This document shows, in pieces, positions 26,073 to 35,794 of a stretch of 64,000 nucleotides of DNA. The position numbers were made by a program, and so were the translations under genes. Where the stretch lies: assembly GCA_017937095.1 (NCBI GenBank), contig JAGBEG010000011.1, positions 1-64,000 on the forward strand, written 5' to 3'. The stretch comes from Roseburia sp. Its GTDB lineage: Bacteria; Bacillota; Clostridia; Lachnospirales; Lachnospiraceae. Numbering within the stretch: the first letter of the stretch is position 1; each line of letters begins with the position of its first letter. Under the pieces are notes generated by a model that was not told the origin of the DNA, searched no databases, and was given only the letters and a program-made list of their open reading frames with translations.

Positions 26073-28793
26073 ATGGGAAAGAGAATCAGGGCACTGCTTA
26101 TGGCGGTGGTGATGCTTGCAGCGACGTTTGCAGCATCGTTTATGGACGTGGTGACAGTTGCGGCGGCAGAAGAGTTGACCTTAAAACTGCACTATCACAG
26201 GGAAGACGGAAATTATGATGGATGGGATGTCTGGCTCTGGGAAGAGGGCGGAGACGGCGCCGCTTATGCTTTCGAAGAAGAAGACGGAGAGATGGTGGCG
26301 ACGAAGGCGATTACACCGGGCGTATCCTCCGTCGGATTTATTGTCAGAACCGCCGATTGGACAAAGGATGTCGACGCAGACCAGTTTATTGACATTTCGG
26401 AAATGGTTTCGGGTACAGTCCATATTTATGTAGAGTCCGGTGTAGAGGGATACACCAAGGAATACGGAGAGGATGCTGTGACAGGAACAAAGCTTTCAAA
26501 GGCAAAATATAACGATGAGACGCAGACGGTTGCCGTCAAGCTGACAGGCGAGGCAGAGGGAGATTTGGCAAGCGCATTTTCCATTACGGGTAAGGAAGGC
26601 AATGTAGCGATTACGGAGGTGACAGAGGGCGAGCAGTTTGAGTATCTCATTTCTGTGGAAAGCCCGCTTGATCTGACAGGGGAATATAATATTACATTTG
26701 ACGGAAACGAATATCCGATTGTTTTGCCGAGTATTTACTCCACGGAAGCGTTTGAAAATGAGTACACCTATACGGGTACGGATCTTGGGGCAACGTGGAG
26801 CAGCGAGAAGACGCAGTTTCGTGTATGGGCGCCGACTGCGGAGGCGGTAAAGGTAAATTTATATGAATCCGGGACAGAGGGAACGGACGATCTGATCGAG
26901 CAGCTTTCCATGCAGCCGGACGTAAACGGTACATGGGTGGCAGAAAAAGAGGGCGATTTAAACGGCACTTATTATACCTATGCGGTTACTGTGGGCGGAA
27001 CAGAGACAGAAGCATGTGATCCATACGCAAGAACCACCGGAGTAAACGGCAAACGCGCGATGGTCATCGACCTTGCATCCACCGATCCGGAAGGGTGGGA
27101 GAATGATAAGAATCCGCATGCGGGAGAAAATTATACGGATGCCGTTATCTACGAATTGCATGTGAGAGATTTATCCTCGGATGAAAGCTCGGGAATTACC
27201 AATACGGGGAAATTTCTGGGAATCATCGAAACGGGTACGACGACAGAGTCCGGGATTCCTACCGGATTAGACCATATCAAGGATCTGGGAATTACACATT
27301 TGCATCTGCTGCCGTCTTACGATTACGGCTCGGTGGATGAGACGAAGCTGGATCAGGCACAGTTTAACTGGGGCTATGATCCGGTGAACTACAACGTGCC
27401 GGAGGGTTCCTATTCGACAGACCCATATAACGGGGAAGTGCGTGTAAAAGAAATGAAGCAGATGGTGCAGGGGCTTCATGAAAACGGCATCAGCGTCGTG
27501 ATGGATGTTGTATACAATCACGTATATAATGCATCTGAATTTTGCTTCAATCAGATCGTACCGGGTTATTTCTCGCGTATCGACGAGGAGGGAAACTATT
27601 CGAATGGCTCCGGCTGCGGAAATGACACGGCTTCCGAGCGGGAAATGGTTCGCAAATATATTGTAGAATCGGTAAAATACTGGGCAGAGGAGTACCATAT
27701 TGACGGCTTCCGCTTTGACCTTGTGGGACTGCTCGACACACAGACGGTAAATGAAATCGTAGAGGAGGTACATAAGGATTATCCCGACGTTATCTTTTAT
27801 GGGGAAGGCTGGACCATGGATACTACCCTGACGAAGGAAGGCTATGTCATGGCGACGCAGATCAATTCCGCCGAGACACCGGAATTTGCATATTTCAATG
27901 ACACATTGCGCGACGCCTTGAAGGGAAGCGTATTTGAAACCTCTGAAACAGGCTATGTTTCCGGGGCAGAGGGCTTAGAGGGGACGATTGTCCAGAACTT
28001 TTTCGGTGCGGCGGACTGGTGTTCTTCACCGTCGCAGACCGTCAATTATGCATCCTGCCATGATAATTTGACACTTATGGACCGCATCACACGCTCCACG
28101 ATTAACGAGTCGAGGGCGGACCGCGTGCGCATGAACAACCTTTCAGCGGCAATCTACATGACGTCGCAGGGGATTCCGTTCATGCAGGCGGGCGAGGAAA
28201 TGCTCCGCACGAAAATGAAATCCAGCGGGGAGTACGATGAGAACAGCTTTTCCTCACCGGATTCTGTCAACAGCCTGAAATGGGATACGCTGAATGAAGA
28301 AGAATACCTGAATACATACAATTATTACAAGGGTCTGATCGCATTCCGAAAAGCACATCCGGCGCTTCGCATGACGACTGCAGAGGATGTGGAAGCAAAT
28401 ATTACATCCGTAGAAAATCTCGATGCCAACGTCACCGCATTTGAGATCAAAGGCGGCGCCAACGGCGATAGTGCAGAGGGAATGTTCATCATCTTCAATC
28501 CGAACGGTGAGGAAACGAAAGTAACGCTTCCCGACGGCGTATGGGATGTATATATTAACGGCGAAAAGGCAGGCACCGAGGTACTTGAAACCATTACAGA
28601 CAACACGGCGGCTGTCGCGCCGATTTCCGCAATGGTTCTGGTGAAGGGAGAGGGAGAAGCGCAGACGACGGTTGATGCCCCAGACACAGACACTGTAAAG
28701 CCGGTCAACAAAGGTCTGATTGCAGGTGCAGCGGCAGGCATAGTCGTTGTGGCGGCAGGCATTTTTGTGGTTGTAAAAAAGAGAAAGAAATAG
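26073..28793 (+). CDS. pulA: Cell-surface type I pullulanase
   Basis: 906 residues. Signal peptide to about residue 32 (VVTVAAA). A starch-binding PUD/CBM41-like domain follows (LKLHYHREDGNYDGWDVWLW), then an Ig-like spacer, a CBM48 domain (TQFRVWAPTAEAVKVNLY) and a GH13 barrel. Catalytic residues: Asp in GFRFDLVG (about 549), Glu in FYGEGW (about 578), Asp in SCHDNLT (about 663); the pullulanase signature reads FNWGYDP (about 430). The C-terminus has a membrane helix plus KKRKK, giving a tethered exoenzyme that debranches alpha-1,6 links in starch or glycogen. ATG lies 10 bases after GGAG. Upstream palindromes suggest carbohydrate control. Confidence 0.96.
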   Translation: MGKRIRALLMAVVMLAATFAASFMDVVTVAAAEELTLKLHYHREDGNYDGWDVWLWEEGGDGAAYAFEEEDGEMVATKAITPGVSSVGFIVRTADWTKDVDADQFIDISEMVSGTVHIYVESGVEGYTKEYGEDAVTGTKLSKAKYNDETQTVAVKLTGEAEGDLASAFSITGKEGNVAITEVTEGEQFEYLISVESPLDLTGEYNITFDGNEYPIVLPSIYSTEAFENEYTYTGTDLGATWSSEKTQFRVWAPTAEAVKVNLYESGTEGTDDLIEQLSMQPDVNGTWVAEKEGDLNGTYYTYAVTVGGTETEACDPYARTTGVNGKRAMVIDLASTDPEGWENDKNPHAGENYTDAVIYELHVRDLSSDESSGITNTGKFLGIIETGTTTESGIPTGLDHIKDLGITHLHLLPSYDYGSVDETKLDQAQFNWGYDPVNYNVPEGSYSTDPYNGEVRVKEMKQMVQGLHENGISVVMDVVYNHVYNASEFCFNQIVPGYFSRIDEEGNYSNGSGCGNDTASEREMVRKYIVESVKYWAEEYHIDGFRFDLVGLLDTQTVNEIVEEVHKDYPDVIFYGEGWTMDTTLTKEGYVMATQINSAETPEFAYFNDTLRDALKGSVFETSETGYVSGAEGLEGTIVQNFFGAADWCSSPSQTVNYASCHDNLTLMDRITRSTINESRADRVRMNNLSAAIYMTSQGIPFMQAGEEMLRTKMKSSGEYDENSFSSPDSVNSLKWDTLNEEEYLNTYNYYKGLIAFRKAHPALRMTTAEDVEANITSVENLDANVTAFEIKGGANGDSAEGMFIIFNPNGEETKVTLPDGVWDVYINGEKAGTEVLETITDNTAAVAPISAMVLVKGEGEAQTTVDAPDTDTVKPVNKGLIAGAAAGIVVVAAGIFVVVKKRKK

Positions 28794-28860
28794 AAAGACG
28801 CATAAATCGATGGTTTCTTACCAATACTATTTTTAACCAAATCAGAAAAGAGGTAGAATT

Positions 28861-29319
28861 ATGGTATTGAGTGAAAAAGAAACTGCAGCCATCAAGGATT
28901 TACAGACACAGGAGAAGACCTGTATTGAAAAGTACGGAAGATACAGTACAGAGGCGAAGGACCCGGTGCTCGTAAATCTCTTCACGGATTTAAAGAAAAA
29001 AGAGCAGCAGCATTATGACTCTCTCGGTCAGGTGTTAAGCGGAACCGTGCCAAAGTGCAACGTAAACGACAGCCACGGCAAGGAGTACAGCCCGACCGCG
29101 ACCTATCAGTCTGCGGCGGAGAGCGAGGATAAGAAGCTGGACTGCTTCCTTGCAACAGACTGTATCGGTACGGAGAAGCTGGTTTCCTCCGAGTACAACT
29201 CGGACGTATTCGTATTCAGTGACCCGGATGTGCGCAAGCTGCTCGCAGACATTCAGGTGGAAGAGCAGAATCATGCGGAGATGCTCTACAAATACAAGAC
29301 CGTAAACAGCATGTCATAA
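28861..29319 (+). CDS. CotF-like spore coat protein, ferritin-like fold
   Basis: 152 residues forming a helical ferritin-like bundle: LQTQEKTCIEKYGRYSTEA in the first helix and VEEQNHAEMLYKY near the C-terminus (EExxH pattern). Clostridial members are annotated as spore coat CotF-like proteins. ATG follows GAGGTAGAATT. It is monocistronic and closed by a strong terminator. It supports a spore-forming lineage, although the exact role is unproven. Confidence 0.82.
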   Translation: MVLSEKETAAIKDLQTQEKTCIEKYGRYSTEAKDPVLVNLFTDLKKKEQQHYDSLGQVLSGTVPKCNVNDSHGKEYSPTATYQSAAESEDKKLDCFLATDCIGTEKLVSSEYNSDVFVFSDPDVRKLLADIQVEEQNHAEMLYKYKTVNSMS

Positions 29320-29342
29320 CAGAATACAAAATAAATCATATG

Positions 29343-29387
29343 AAAAAGAATCCGGAAGCATTATCATAGAATCCGGATTCTTTTTTT
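29343..29387 (+). terminator. Intrinsic terminator after coat-protein gene
   Basis: AAAGAATCCGGA pairs perfectly with TCCGGATTCTTT, 15-nt loop, followed by further T residues. Confidence 0.9.
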
Positions 29388-29449
29388 GTAGATACATCTC
29401 TTACATTGGGGTATGTCGATATTCGTCAATAAATAGCGTACAAATTAAC

Positions 29450-29522
29450 TTGACAAAGCAAGAATTTTCTGCTAAATTACAGTGCAAGACAAAGGTGTCT
29501 GACGAAAGTCAGGCATCTTTTT
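29450..29522 (+). promoter_or_regulatory. Promoter and 5'-end GAAA hairpin of amino-acid ABC operon
   Basis: TTGACA (29450-29455), 17 bp, TAAATT (29473-29478). The hairpin begins about 13 bases after the -10: a 12-bp stem (29492-29503 with 29508-29519), GAAA loop, then five T. It looks like an intrinsic terminator at the very start of the transcript, so read-through must be controlled. The same design occurs at 43423-43493 ahead of the ATP-grasp operon. Confidence 0.65.
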
Positions 29523-29585
29523 GTTTTATTCGGAAAAGCTGTAAGGCAGTGAGCTTTGCAGATCCATAAGAAGGAGAGAAGTCAT

Positions 29586-30308
29586 ATGATTAAACTCGAA
29601 CATGTCAATAAGTATTTTGGTGATCTTCATGTACTAAAGGATGTGAATCTGGAGGTGAAGGAGGGAGAAAAGCTGGTCATTATCGGACCATCCGGTTCCG
29701 GAAAATCGACGACCGTGCGCTGCATGAATTATCTGGAAGAACCGACCAGCGGCGAGGTATACATAGACGGACAGGAGCTTACCGCCAGAAACAAGACAAA
29801 GCTTGTGCGGGATACAACCTCCATGGTATTTCAGCAGTTTAATCTGTATCCCCATATGACAGTACTTAGGAATCTGACGCTGGCGCCGATGAAGCTTCAT
29901 CACAAGTCCAAAAAGGAAGCGGAAGAGTTGGCGTATCATTATCTGGAGGTAGTTGGATTAAAAGACAAGGCACATGTCTATCCGACAACGCTCTCAGGCG
30001 GACAGCAGCAGAGAATTGCAATCGCGCGGGCGCTCTGTGCGCAGAGCAAAATCATTCTTTTTGACGAACCGACCTCTGCGCTTGATCCGGAGACGATACA
30101 GGAAGTACTTGACGTTATGATAAAGCTGGCAAAAGAAAATATCACTATGGTTGTAGTCACTCATGAGATGGGATTTGCCAGACAGGTAGCAGACCGCGTT
30201 GTGTTCATGGCAGACGGACAGATTATTGAGGAGGGAACGCCGGAGCATTTCTTTACGAATCCGAAAAATGAGCGCGTAAAGCAGTTCCTTGGAAAGATTA
30301 TCCGTTAG
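29586..30308 (+). CDS. Polar amino-acid ABC transporter, ATP-binding protein
   Basis: 240 residues of GlnQ type. Walker [10 protein letters not shown] (34-42), Q-loop in [11 protein letters not shown], signature LSGGQQQR (about 136-143), Walker B IILFDEP, and the H-loop in [10 protein letters not shown]. It powers the two permeases at 31383 and 32105. ATG lies after AAGGAGAGAAGTCAT. It is first in an ATPase, binding protein, permease, permease operon. The specific substrate (glutamine, glutamate, cystine or another polar residue) cannot be read. Confidence 0.95.
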   Translation: MIKLEHVNKYFGDLHVLKDVNLEVKEGEKLVIIGPSGSGKSTTVRCMNYLEEPTSGEVYIDGQELTARNKTKLVRDTTSMVFQQFNLYPHMTVLRNLTLAPMKLHHKSKKEAEELAYHYLEVVGLKDKAHVYPTTLSGGQQQRIAIARALCAQSKIILFDEPTSALDPETIQEVLDVMIKLAKENITMVVVTHEMGFARQVADRVVFMADGQIIEEGTPEHFFTNPKNERVKQFLGKIIR

Positions 30309-30426
30309 GGAAAACAGTCGTCCGGCAAAATAATTTGGTTACCCGCATTCCGCAGGCAAAGGATAGCCGCAAAGGGCAGCAGGACGCAGGCGGAGTGCTG
30401 GAAATAAAAAACAGGAGGGAACTATT

Positions 30427-31365
30427 ATGAAAAAATGGAACAAATGGATCTCATTGGGAATGGCGGCAGTGATGACGGCTGTATTATTTGCAGGATGCGG
30501 CGGTGACAGTGCAGCGGAAGCAGAAAGCGATACGCCGGCAGAACCGGCAGCGACCGCCGACAATAGTGCGGTGCAGGCGACAGAAACGGGCGATGCGTCT
30601 TCGGCGGGCGATCTGCCGGAGGATGTACAGGAAATTGTAGACCGCGGTGTGCTCCGTGTCGGCGTAAAGAATGCGGTTGTCGGGTTTGGCTATCAGGACC
30701 CGATAACGGAAGAGTATTCCGGTATGGAAATCTCTCTTGCGAAGGACATTGCCGATTATCTCGGCGTGGATGTAGAGTTTACGACTGTAACGGCAGCGAC
30801 AAGAACCGAGCTTCTTGATTCCGGCGACATCGACTGTGTGCTTGCAACCTTTACGATTACGGATGAGCGCAAGGAGAGCTGGGATTTCTCCACGCCGTAT
30901 TATACCGATCATGTAGCGGTGCTTGTACAGAATGACAGCGGTATTGCTTCCATCGGAGAGCTTACAGATAAAAAGGTAGGCGTGTCCTCCGGCTCGACCT
31001 CCGCGAAATCTTTGGTCAAGGCAATGATTGAAGGGGGCTATATCAGCGGAGACGGATTTGACGAGGAAACATTCGACCCGGCAACATGGACTGAAGGTGT
31101 AAGCTTCCAGCAGTATGAGGACTATCCGAGTATCTCTACCGCACTCAGTGCAGGAGAGGTGGATGCATTCTGTGTAGACAAATCAATCCTTGCAATTTAC
31201 CATACCGATGACAGAGACTATCTGGAAGAGGAATTTGCACCGCAGGAATACGGCGTTGCGACCACAAAGGGCAGCGGGTTATCCGGTGTTGTGGAGGAGC
31301 TGATTACAGGATGGCTTGCAGACGGAACAGTGGATGCGTTGATTTCTGAAAATGGTTTGGAATAA
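30427..31365 (+). CDS. Amino-acid ABC transporter substrate-binding lipoprotein
   Basis: 312 residues. Lipoprotein signal with lipobox FAGC, an Ala/Glu/Asp-rich tether to about residue 60, then a family 3 solute-binding protein: RGVLRVGVKNAVVGFGYQDP, YSGMEISLAKDIADYLG, TDERKESWDFSTPYY and the KKVGVSSGSTS ligand loop. It captures a polar amino acid for the adjacent permeases. It is 118 bases after the ATPase gene; that gap contains GC-rich dyads but no clear terminator. Confidence 0.93.
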   Translation: MKKWNKWISLGMAAVMTAVLFAGCGGDSAAEAESDTPAEPAATADNSAVQATETGDASSAGDLPEDVQEIVDRGVLRVGVKNAVVGFGYQDPITEEYSGMEISLAKDIADYLGVDVEFTTVTAATRTELLDSGDIDCVLATFTITDERKESWDFSTPYYTDHVAVLVQNDSGIASIGELTDKKVGVSSGSTSAKSLVKAMIEGGYISGDGFDEETFDPATWTEGVSFQQYEDYPSISTALSAGEVDAFCVDKSILAIYHTDDRDYLEEEFAPQEYGVATTKGSGLSGVVEELITGWLADGTVDALISENGLE

Positions 31366-31382
31366 TTACTGGAGGTAGCAGA

Positions 31383-32108
31383 ATGGCTGGATTGCTTTCG
31401 CAGGATGCGTGGGGTAAGGTATGGACTTACCGGGGCACCTTTGCAATGGGTTTTTTAAATACGCTGCTGGTAGCGGCAGTGGGAGTGCTGTTGTCCCTGA
31501 TACTGGGAATTATCTTTGGACTCATGGGGGCAAGCGGAAAAAGGATATTGAAAGGCATCAGCCGCGTTTATGTGGAAGCGATACAGAACACGCCGCTGCT
31601 GCTTCAGATTTGTTTTCTGTATTATGCGCTTGCATTTTCGGGAAAAAGTATTGGTATCATACCGACGGGTATCCTTTCCGTTGGAATTTATCACGGAGCC
31701 TATATGGCGGAGGTTTTCCGCGCAGGTATTGAATCTATCCCGAAGGGGCAGTTCGAGGCCGCGGCCTCTCAGGGCTTTGGCTATATTGGCAGGATGTATT
31801 ATATCATCCTGCCGCAGAGCATTAAGATCATTCTTCCGCCAATGGTAAATCAGGTGGTAAACCTTATCAAGAATACCTCCTGTCTCTACATCATTGGCGG
31901 AACAGATCTGATTTCCCTGACCTATAGCTTTGTAACCGGAGAAGCTACAGGAGGTGCATATGCTCCGGCATATGTTGTCAGCGGAATTTTATTTTTCATT
32001 ATGTGCTTCCCGCTGTCTACGATTGCAACTGTATGGGAGCAGAATTTGAAAAAGCGCGATGCGCGCACAGTTGATACAAGAAAGGAAGGGAAGGCGGTAA
32101 CGGCATGA
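31383..32108 (+). CDS. Amino-acid ABC transporter permease 1
   Basis: 241 residues, about five membrane segments. Opening FNTLLVAAVGVLLSLILG-type helix, then IQNTPLLLQICFLYYAL and the cytoplasmic EAA loop ESIPKGQFEAAASQGFG, the contact for the ATPase. This is the HisM/GlnP family. It overlaps the next gene by four bases (ATGA). Confidence 0.93.
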   Translation: MAGLLSQDAWGKVWTYRGTFAMGFLNTLLVAAVGVLLSLILGIIFGLMGASGKRILKGISRVYVEAIQNTPLLLQICFLYYALAFSGKSIGIIPTGILSVGIYHGAYMAEVFRAGIESIPKGQFEAAASQGFGYIGRMYYIILPQSIKIILPPMVNQVVNLIKNTSCLYIIGGTDLISLTYSFVTGEATGGAYAPAYVVSGILFFIMCFPLSTIATVWEQNLKKRDARTVDTRKEGKAVTA

Positions 32109-32890
32109 GTGATATTATGGCAAGTTTTAGCATATTAAAGAATGAATCCATCTGGATTTATTTGCTTCGCGGTGTGGCATTTACGCTGGTGATTTCCGTA
32201 ATTGCTGTTGTGATCGCGATTTTGCTGGGCGCGGTTCTGGCGCTGGTGCGCAATTACTGTAAAAAGGGCTGGTGCGTCATCTTCCGCTGGATTGCAACCA
32301 TATATATTGAATTATTTCGAAATACGCCGTTGCTGCTGTGGATCTTTATCTGTCTGGTATTCTTCCCCTGCCCGGATTTATTTTCCAGACCGATGCTGAC
32401 ACTTACATCCGTAGAAACAAAGCTTATTTTTAAGGCGGCTGTTGCGTTGACACTGTTCGAATCCTCGGTTATCGCGGAAATTATCCGCGGCGGATTAAAT
32501 TCGGTTGCAGAGGGGCAGTTCGAGGCGGGGCATTCGCAGGGATTTTCCTCTGTGCAGATTATGATTTATATTGTACTCCCGCAGGCATTCCGAAGTATTG
32601 TGCCGACACTGTTAGGGCAGGTCATCACCACAGTCAAGGACTCCTCATATCTGGCAAATGTAGCGACGATTGAGCTGATGGCACGGACGAAGAAGATTCT
32701 AAGCTCGGCGAATATGTATAACGGAACAGGGCAGATTAATGTCAGCGATGTCTTTGTCCTGTTTGGAGTTGCAGCGATGATTTATTTTATAATTAATTTT
32801 ACTTTATCCTGTGTTGTGCGTAAAATACAGAAGAAACGCCGTGTGACACCGAGGGTGGTAGAACAGGAACTGCAACTGGAAGCATCATAG
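32105..32890 (+). CDS. Amino-acid ABC transporter permease 2
   Basis: 261 residues, partner of the preceding permease: RNTPLLLWIFICLVFF and EAA loop NSVAEGQFEAGHSQGFSS. The C-terminus is a basic cytoplasmic tail. Start codon overlaps the previous stop, indicating translational coupling and a heterodimeric channel. Confidence 0.93.
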   Translation: MSDIMASFSILKNESIWIYLLRGVAFTLVISVIAVVIAILLGAVLALVRNYCKKGWCVIFRWIATIYIELFRNTPLLLWIFICLVFFPCPDLFSRPMLTLTSVETKLIFKAAVALTLFESSVIAEIIRGGLNSVAEGQFEAGHSQGFSSVQIMIYIVLPQAFRSIVPTLLGQVITTVKDSSYLANVATIELMARTKKILSSANMYNGTGQINVSDVFVLFGVAAMIYFIINFTLSCVVRKIQKKRRVTPRVVEQELQLEAS

Positions 32891-32908
32891 GGAAAGGATA
32901 GGAAGCAT

Positions 32909-33505
32909 ATGGAACAGTATGTTGTAACGATTTCCAGACAATTTGCCAGTATGGGAAGGACGATTGCACAGAAAATGTCGGAGACGCTGGGAATCGAATT
33001 TTTTGACAGAGATATTGTAGAAGCGACGGCGGCGCGGATGGGGCAGAGTATTTCTGCAATCAGTGATGTGGAGGAGAGTACGGGAACCTTCTATCTGAAA
33101 AAGAAATATCCGTTCAACATGGGAATTTACAGTATATCGGATGAAGTATTTTATGTGCAGAAGAACATCATCCGGGATATGGCGTCGAAGCAGTCCTGCA
33201 TCATCGTGGGTAGATGCGCGGACAGCATCTTAAAGGATTTTAAGAATTGTCTCAATATTTATATCTACGCGCCCTATGAAGCAAGACTGTACAACTGCAC
33301 ACACGATCTGATGATGGATGAAAAGACCGCGAAAAAGATGATTCGGGAAGTGGACGCTGCGCGGACGAATTATCAGCGAAAATATTGTCCGGAGGAAAAA
33401 TCTGTGTTTGACAATAAGCATATTATGATTGACAGCAGCCAATTCGGTATTGACGGGTCTGCCGCAGTTCTATCACAGATTGTAATGGAGCGATGGAAAA
33501 AGTAA
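32909..33505 (+). CDS. Cytidylate-kinase-like family protein
   Basis: 198 residues. The N-terminus ISRQFASMGRTIAQKMSETLGIEFFDRDIV matches cytidylate-kinase-like proteins, where the P-loop has the form SRxxxSxGRxIA; IIVGRCADSIL and the lid with DAARTNYQRKY also fit. The substrate is unproven; it is not the housekeeping Cmk. It begins 18 bases after the ABC operon and its end overlaps the FUSC-HAD gene by 13 bases, so the three units may be co-transcribed. Confidence 0.85.
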   Translation: MEQYVVTISRQFASMGRTIAQKMSETLGIEFFDRDIVEATAARMGQSISAISDVEESTGTFYLKKKYPFNMGIYSISDEVFYVQKNIIRDMASKQSCIIVGRCADSILKDFKNCLNIYIYAPYEARLYNCTHDLMMDEKTAKKMIREVDAARTNYQRKYCPEEKSVFDNKHIMIDSSQFGIDGSAAVLSQIVMERWKK

Positions 33506-34806
33506 AGAAAATGCCGCGAATCGGGCTTCGTATTGTAAAATCAGCAGCAGCAGTGGCGCTGTGTTTTTTCATTTCTTTTTTGAGGGGAGACGCCGGGATT
33601 GTGTTCTACTCCCAGCTCGCGGCGCTCTGGTGCATCCAGATGTATGCCACCAACACGAAGAAAAATGCGGCGCAGCGTCTGATCGGAACGGTGATCGGCG
33701 CGGCATACGGGTTGCTTTTCCTGCTGACGGAGCCAAAACTTGGCATCACGGCGCAGGGAAACAGAGCGGCTCACGCTGCGTTTGTGTCTATTATGATAAT
33801 TGTAGTATTGTATACAACGGTTGTCATAAAGAAAAAGCAGGCGTCCTATTTTTCGTGTGTGGTATTTCTAAGCATTGTCGTGAATCACATTGGCGATCTC
33901 AATCCTTATGTATTTGTGTGGAACCGTTTCCTCGATACGGTCATCGGCATTCTGGTAGGAATCGGTGTGAACAGCTTTACGCTTCCGCGGGGGCACAGGA
34001 GAGATACGCTCTTTATTTCCGGTCTGGACGGAACGCTTTTAAACCAGAAGGGAAGCCTGAGCGACTACGGGAAAGTCGAGCTGAACCGTATGCTGGACGA
34101 CGGCGCGCAGTTTACGGTCGCGACGATGCGTACTCCGGCGTCGCTTATGGAGCCGCTTCGGGATATACGGCTTACGCTTCCGGTAATCGCCATGGATGGG
34201 GCAGCACTGTATGATATCCACAATAGGGAATACGTCAAGGTCTATGTCATTTCGCCCCAGAGAGCGGCGGAAGTACGCGCTCTGGTAAAGGAAGCGGGGC
34301 TTACCTGTTTTTCCAATGTGGTCGTGGATGATGTGCTTTTCATCTATTATGAAGAACCGCAGGATGAGACGGTGCGGGAAATGGTGAGGTGTCTGCGCAG
34401 ATCGCCGTACCGCAATTATCTGATGCGCGAGCTTCCCGAGGGTGAGCAGGTGGTGTATTTTATGCTGCTCTGCCCGAAGCCTGTGATCGAGCAGTTCTAC
34501 CGGACACTTACAGAGCACGGGATTACAGAGGAGCTTAAGGTCTTAAAGTACGATTCCAACGACTACCCGGGTTATGCCTACATCAAGATTTACAACCATA
34601 ATGCGACAAAGGAAAACATGACGCATCAGCTTAAGGAAATGTGCGGCGCAAAGGAAACCGTGCGCATTGGCACTGTCCCCGGCGATTGTGATGTGTTGGT
34701 TCAGGAGGGCGATTATAATCATGTGGTGCGGCTGTTAAAGAAAATGTACGAACCGTTTTTCTTTCCGTTCGGGAAGCGCACACCCGGTAACAAAAAAATT
34801 TCTTGA
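33493..34806 (+). CDS. FUSC/aromatic-acid-exporter-like membrane domain fused to degenerate HAD domain
   Basis: 437 residues. Residues about 10-165 hold about five membrane helices of the FUSC_2/ArAE type. From about 172 a Cof-type HAD phosphatase domain follows (FISGLDGTLLNQKGSLSDYGKVELNRM, then FTVATMRTPASL and VIAMDGAALYD). HAD motif I should be DxDGT; here it is GLDGT, so the nucleophilic Asp is Gly while the second Asp stays. The expected C-terminal GD-xx-ND motif is also altered (GTVPGDCDVLVQ). The domain is therefore probably a non-catalytic sensor. An intact Cof-type HAD is encoded just downstream (34956). Confidence 0.78.
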   Translation: MEKVKKMPRIGLRIVKSAAAVALCFFISFLRGDAGIVFYSQLAALWCIQMYATNTKKNAAQRLIGTVIGAAYGLLFLLTEPKLGITAQGNRAAHAAFVSIMIIVVLYTTVVIKKKQASYFSCVVFLSIVVNHIGDLNPYVFVWNRFLDTVIGILVGIGVNSFTLPRGHRRDTLFISGLDGTLLNQKGSLSDYGKVELNRMLDDGAQFTVATMRTPASLMEPLRDIRLTLPVIAMDGAALYDIHNREYVKVYVISPQRAAEVRALVKEAGLTCFSNVVVDDVLFIYYEEPQDETVREMVRCLRRSPYRNYLMRELPEGEQVVYFMLLCPKPVIEQFYRTLTEHGITEELKVLKYDSNDYPGYAYIKIYNHNATKENMTHQLKEMCGAKETVRIGTVPGDCDVLVQEGDYNHVVRLLKKMYEPFFFPFGKRTPGNKKIS

Positions 34807-34809
34807 CGG

Positions 34810-34858
34810 AGAACCGTAATGGCTTTAGCATGAGGTTAGGCTGCTGCGGTTCTTTTTT
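34810..34858 (+). terminator. Intrinsic terminator after FUSC-HAD gene
   Basis: AGAACCG (34810-34816) pairs with CGGTTCT (34847-34853), the arms being extended by partial pairing of AATGGC with the GCTGCT side, followed by TTTTT. It closes the cluster that starts at the ABC operon. Confidence 0.6.
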
Positions 34859-34955
34859 CTGTTTTTGGATATATGAGAAATCGGGCTTGTTTAGGTTACA
34901 AATCATGGATATAATAATAGCAATAAGGTAATGAGCAAAGGAAGTATGAACCAAT

Positions 34956-35774
34956 ATGACACAGAAGGCAGTTTTTTTAGATATAGACGGGACAATGGTA
35001 AACGGCGAGGGACATATTCCCGCTTCTACAAGGGAAGCGGTGCGCCGCGCAAAGGAGAAGGGGCATAAGCTTGTCGTATGCAGCGGCAGAAGTCGTTTTC
35101 AGATACATGACGAGCTGCTGGATCTTGGATTTTCGGGAATTGTGGGGGCAGCAGGCGCTTTCGTGATTGCGGATGGAAAGGAGATTTACCATGCGTATAT
35201 CGACGAAGAGCACCGGAAGAGCAGCTTTGAGTATCTGGAAGGAAATAGATTTCTCTTCTGTTATCAGGCGGACGACGGTGTTGTTTTAAATCAGCGCAGC
35301 AGCGAGGGAATCCTTGCGCTGTACCGGGAAACCGGGATGAGCGAGGAGCGTTTATACCGTCTTACCGGGCGGATGCATCTGACGGAAGAGCCGTGGAAGA
35401 ATGAGCGCAACGAGAAGATTCTTTATTACGGAGCGCCTTTTACCGTGGAAAAGGTACACGCGGATTTAGCGCCTTACTTTGATGCGGTGGCGATCAGCCT
35501 CGACGGGATGGATGAATACGCGGGGGAGATTGGAATAGGCGGTATCAATAAGGCGACCGGAATGGAGCGCTACCTAAAGCATGTCGGTATTGCAAGAGAG
35601 GACTCGATTGCGGTCGGCGACGGACCGAATGACCTGCAGATGATGGAGTATGCGGGCATTGGCGTTGCGATGGGAAATGCAAGGGAAGACGTGAAAGCGC
35701 GGGCGGATATGGTGACCGGGCATATTGATGAGGACGGACTTTACAGTGCATTTGAGAAGCTTGGATTGTTGTGA
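34956..35774 (+). CDS. Cof-type HAD-superfamily hydrolase
   Basis: 272 residues with all HAD motifs: FLDIDGTMVNG (nucleophile Asp 9), VVCSGRSRFQ (motif II), Lys in GGINKATGM, and VGDGPNDLQMMEYAG (motif IV). The C2-type cap between about 80 and 190 is typical of Cof/YidA sugar-phosphate phosphatases. Cytoplasmic; substrate unknown. ATG after AAAGGAAG. An exported unknown protein follows 20 bases later. Confidence 0.92.
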   Translation: MTQKAVFLDIDGTMVNGEGHIPASTREAVRRAKEKGHKLVVCSGRSRFQIHDELLDLGFSGIVGAAGAFVIADGKEIYHAYIDEEHRKSSFEYLEGNRFLFCYQADDGVVLNQRSSEGILALYRETGMSEERLYRLTGRMHLTEEPWKNERNEKILYYGAPFTVEKVHADLAPYFDAVAISLDGMDEYAGEIGIGGINKATGMERYLKHVGIAREDSIAVGDGPNDLQMMEYAGIGVAMGNAREDVKARADMVTGHIDEDGLYSAFEKLGLL

Positions 35775-35794
35775 TTTCTGGCAGGAGGTAGTCC

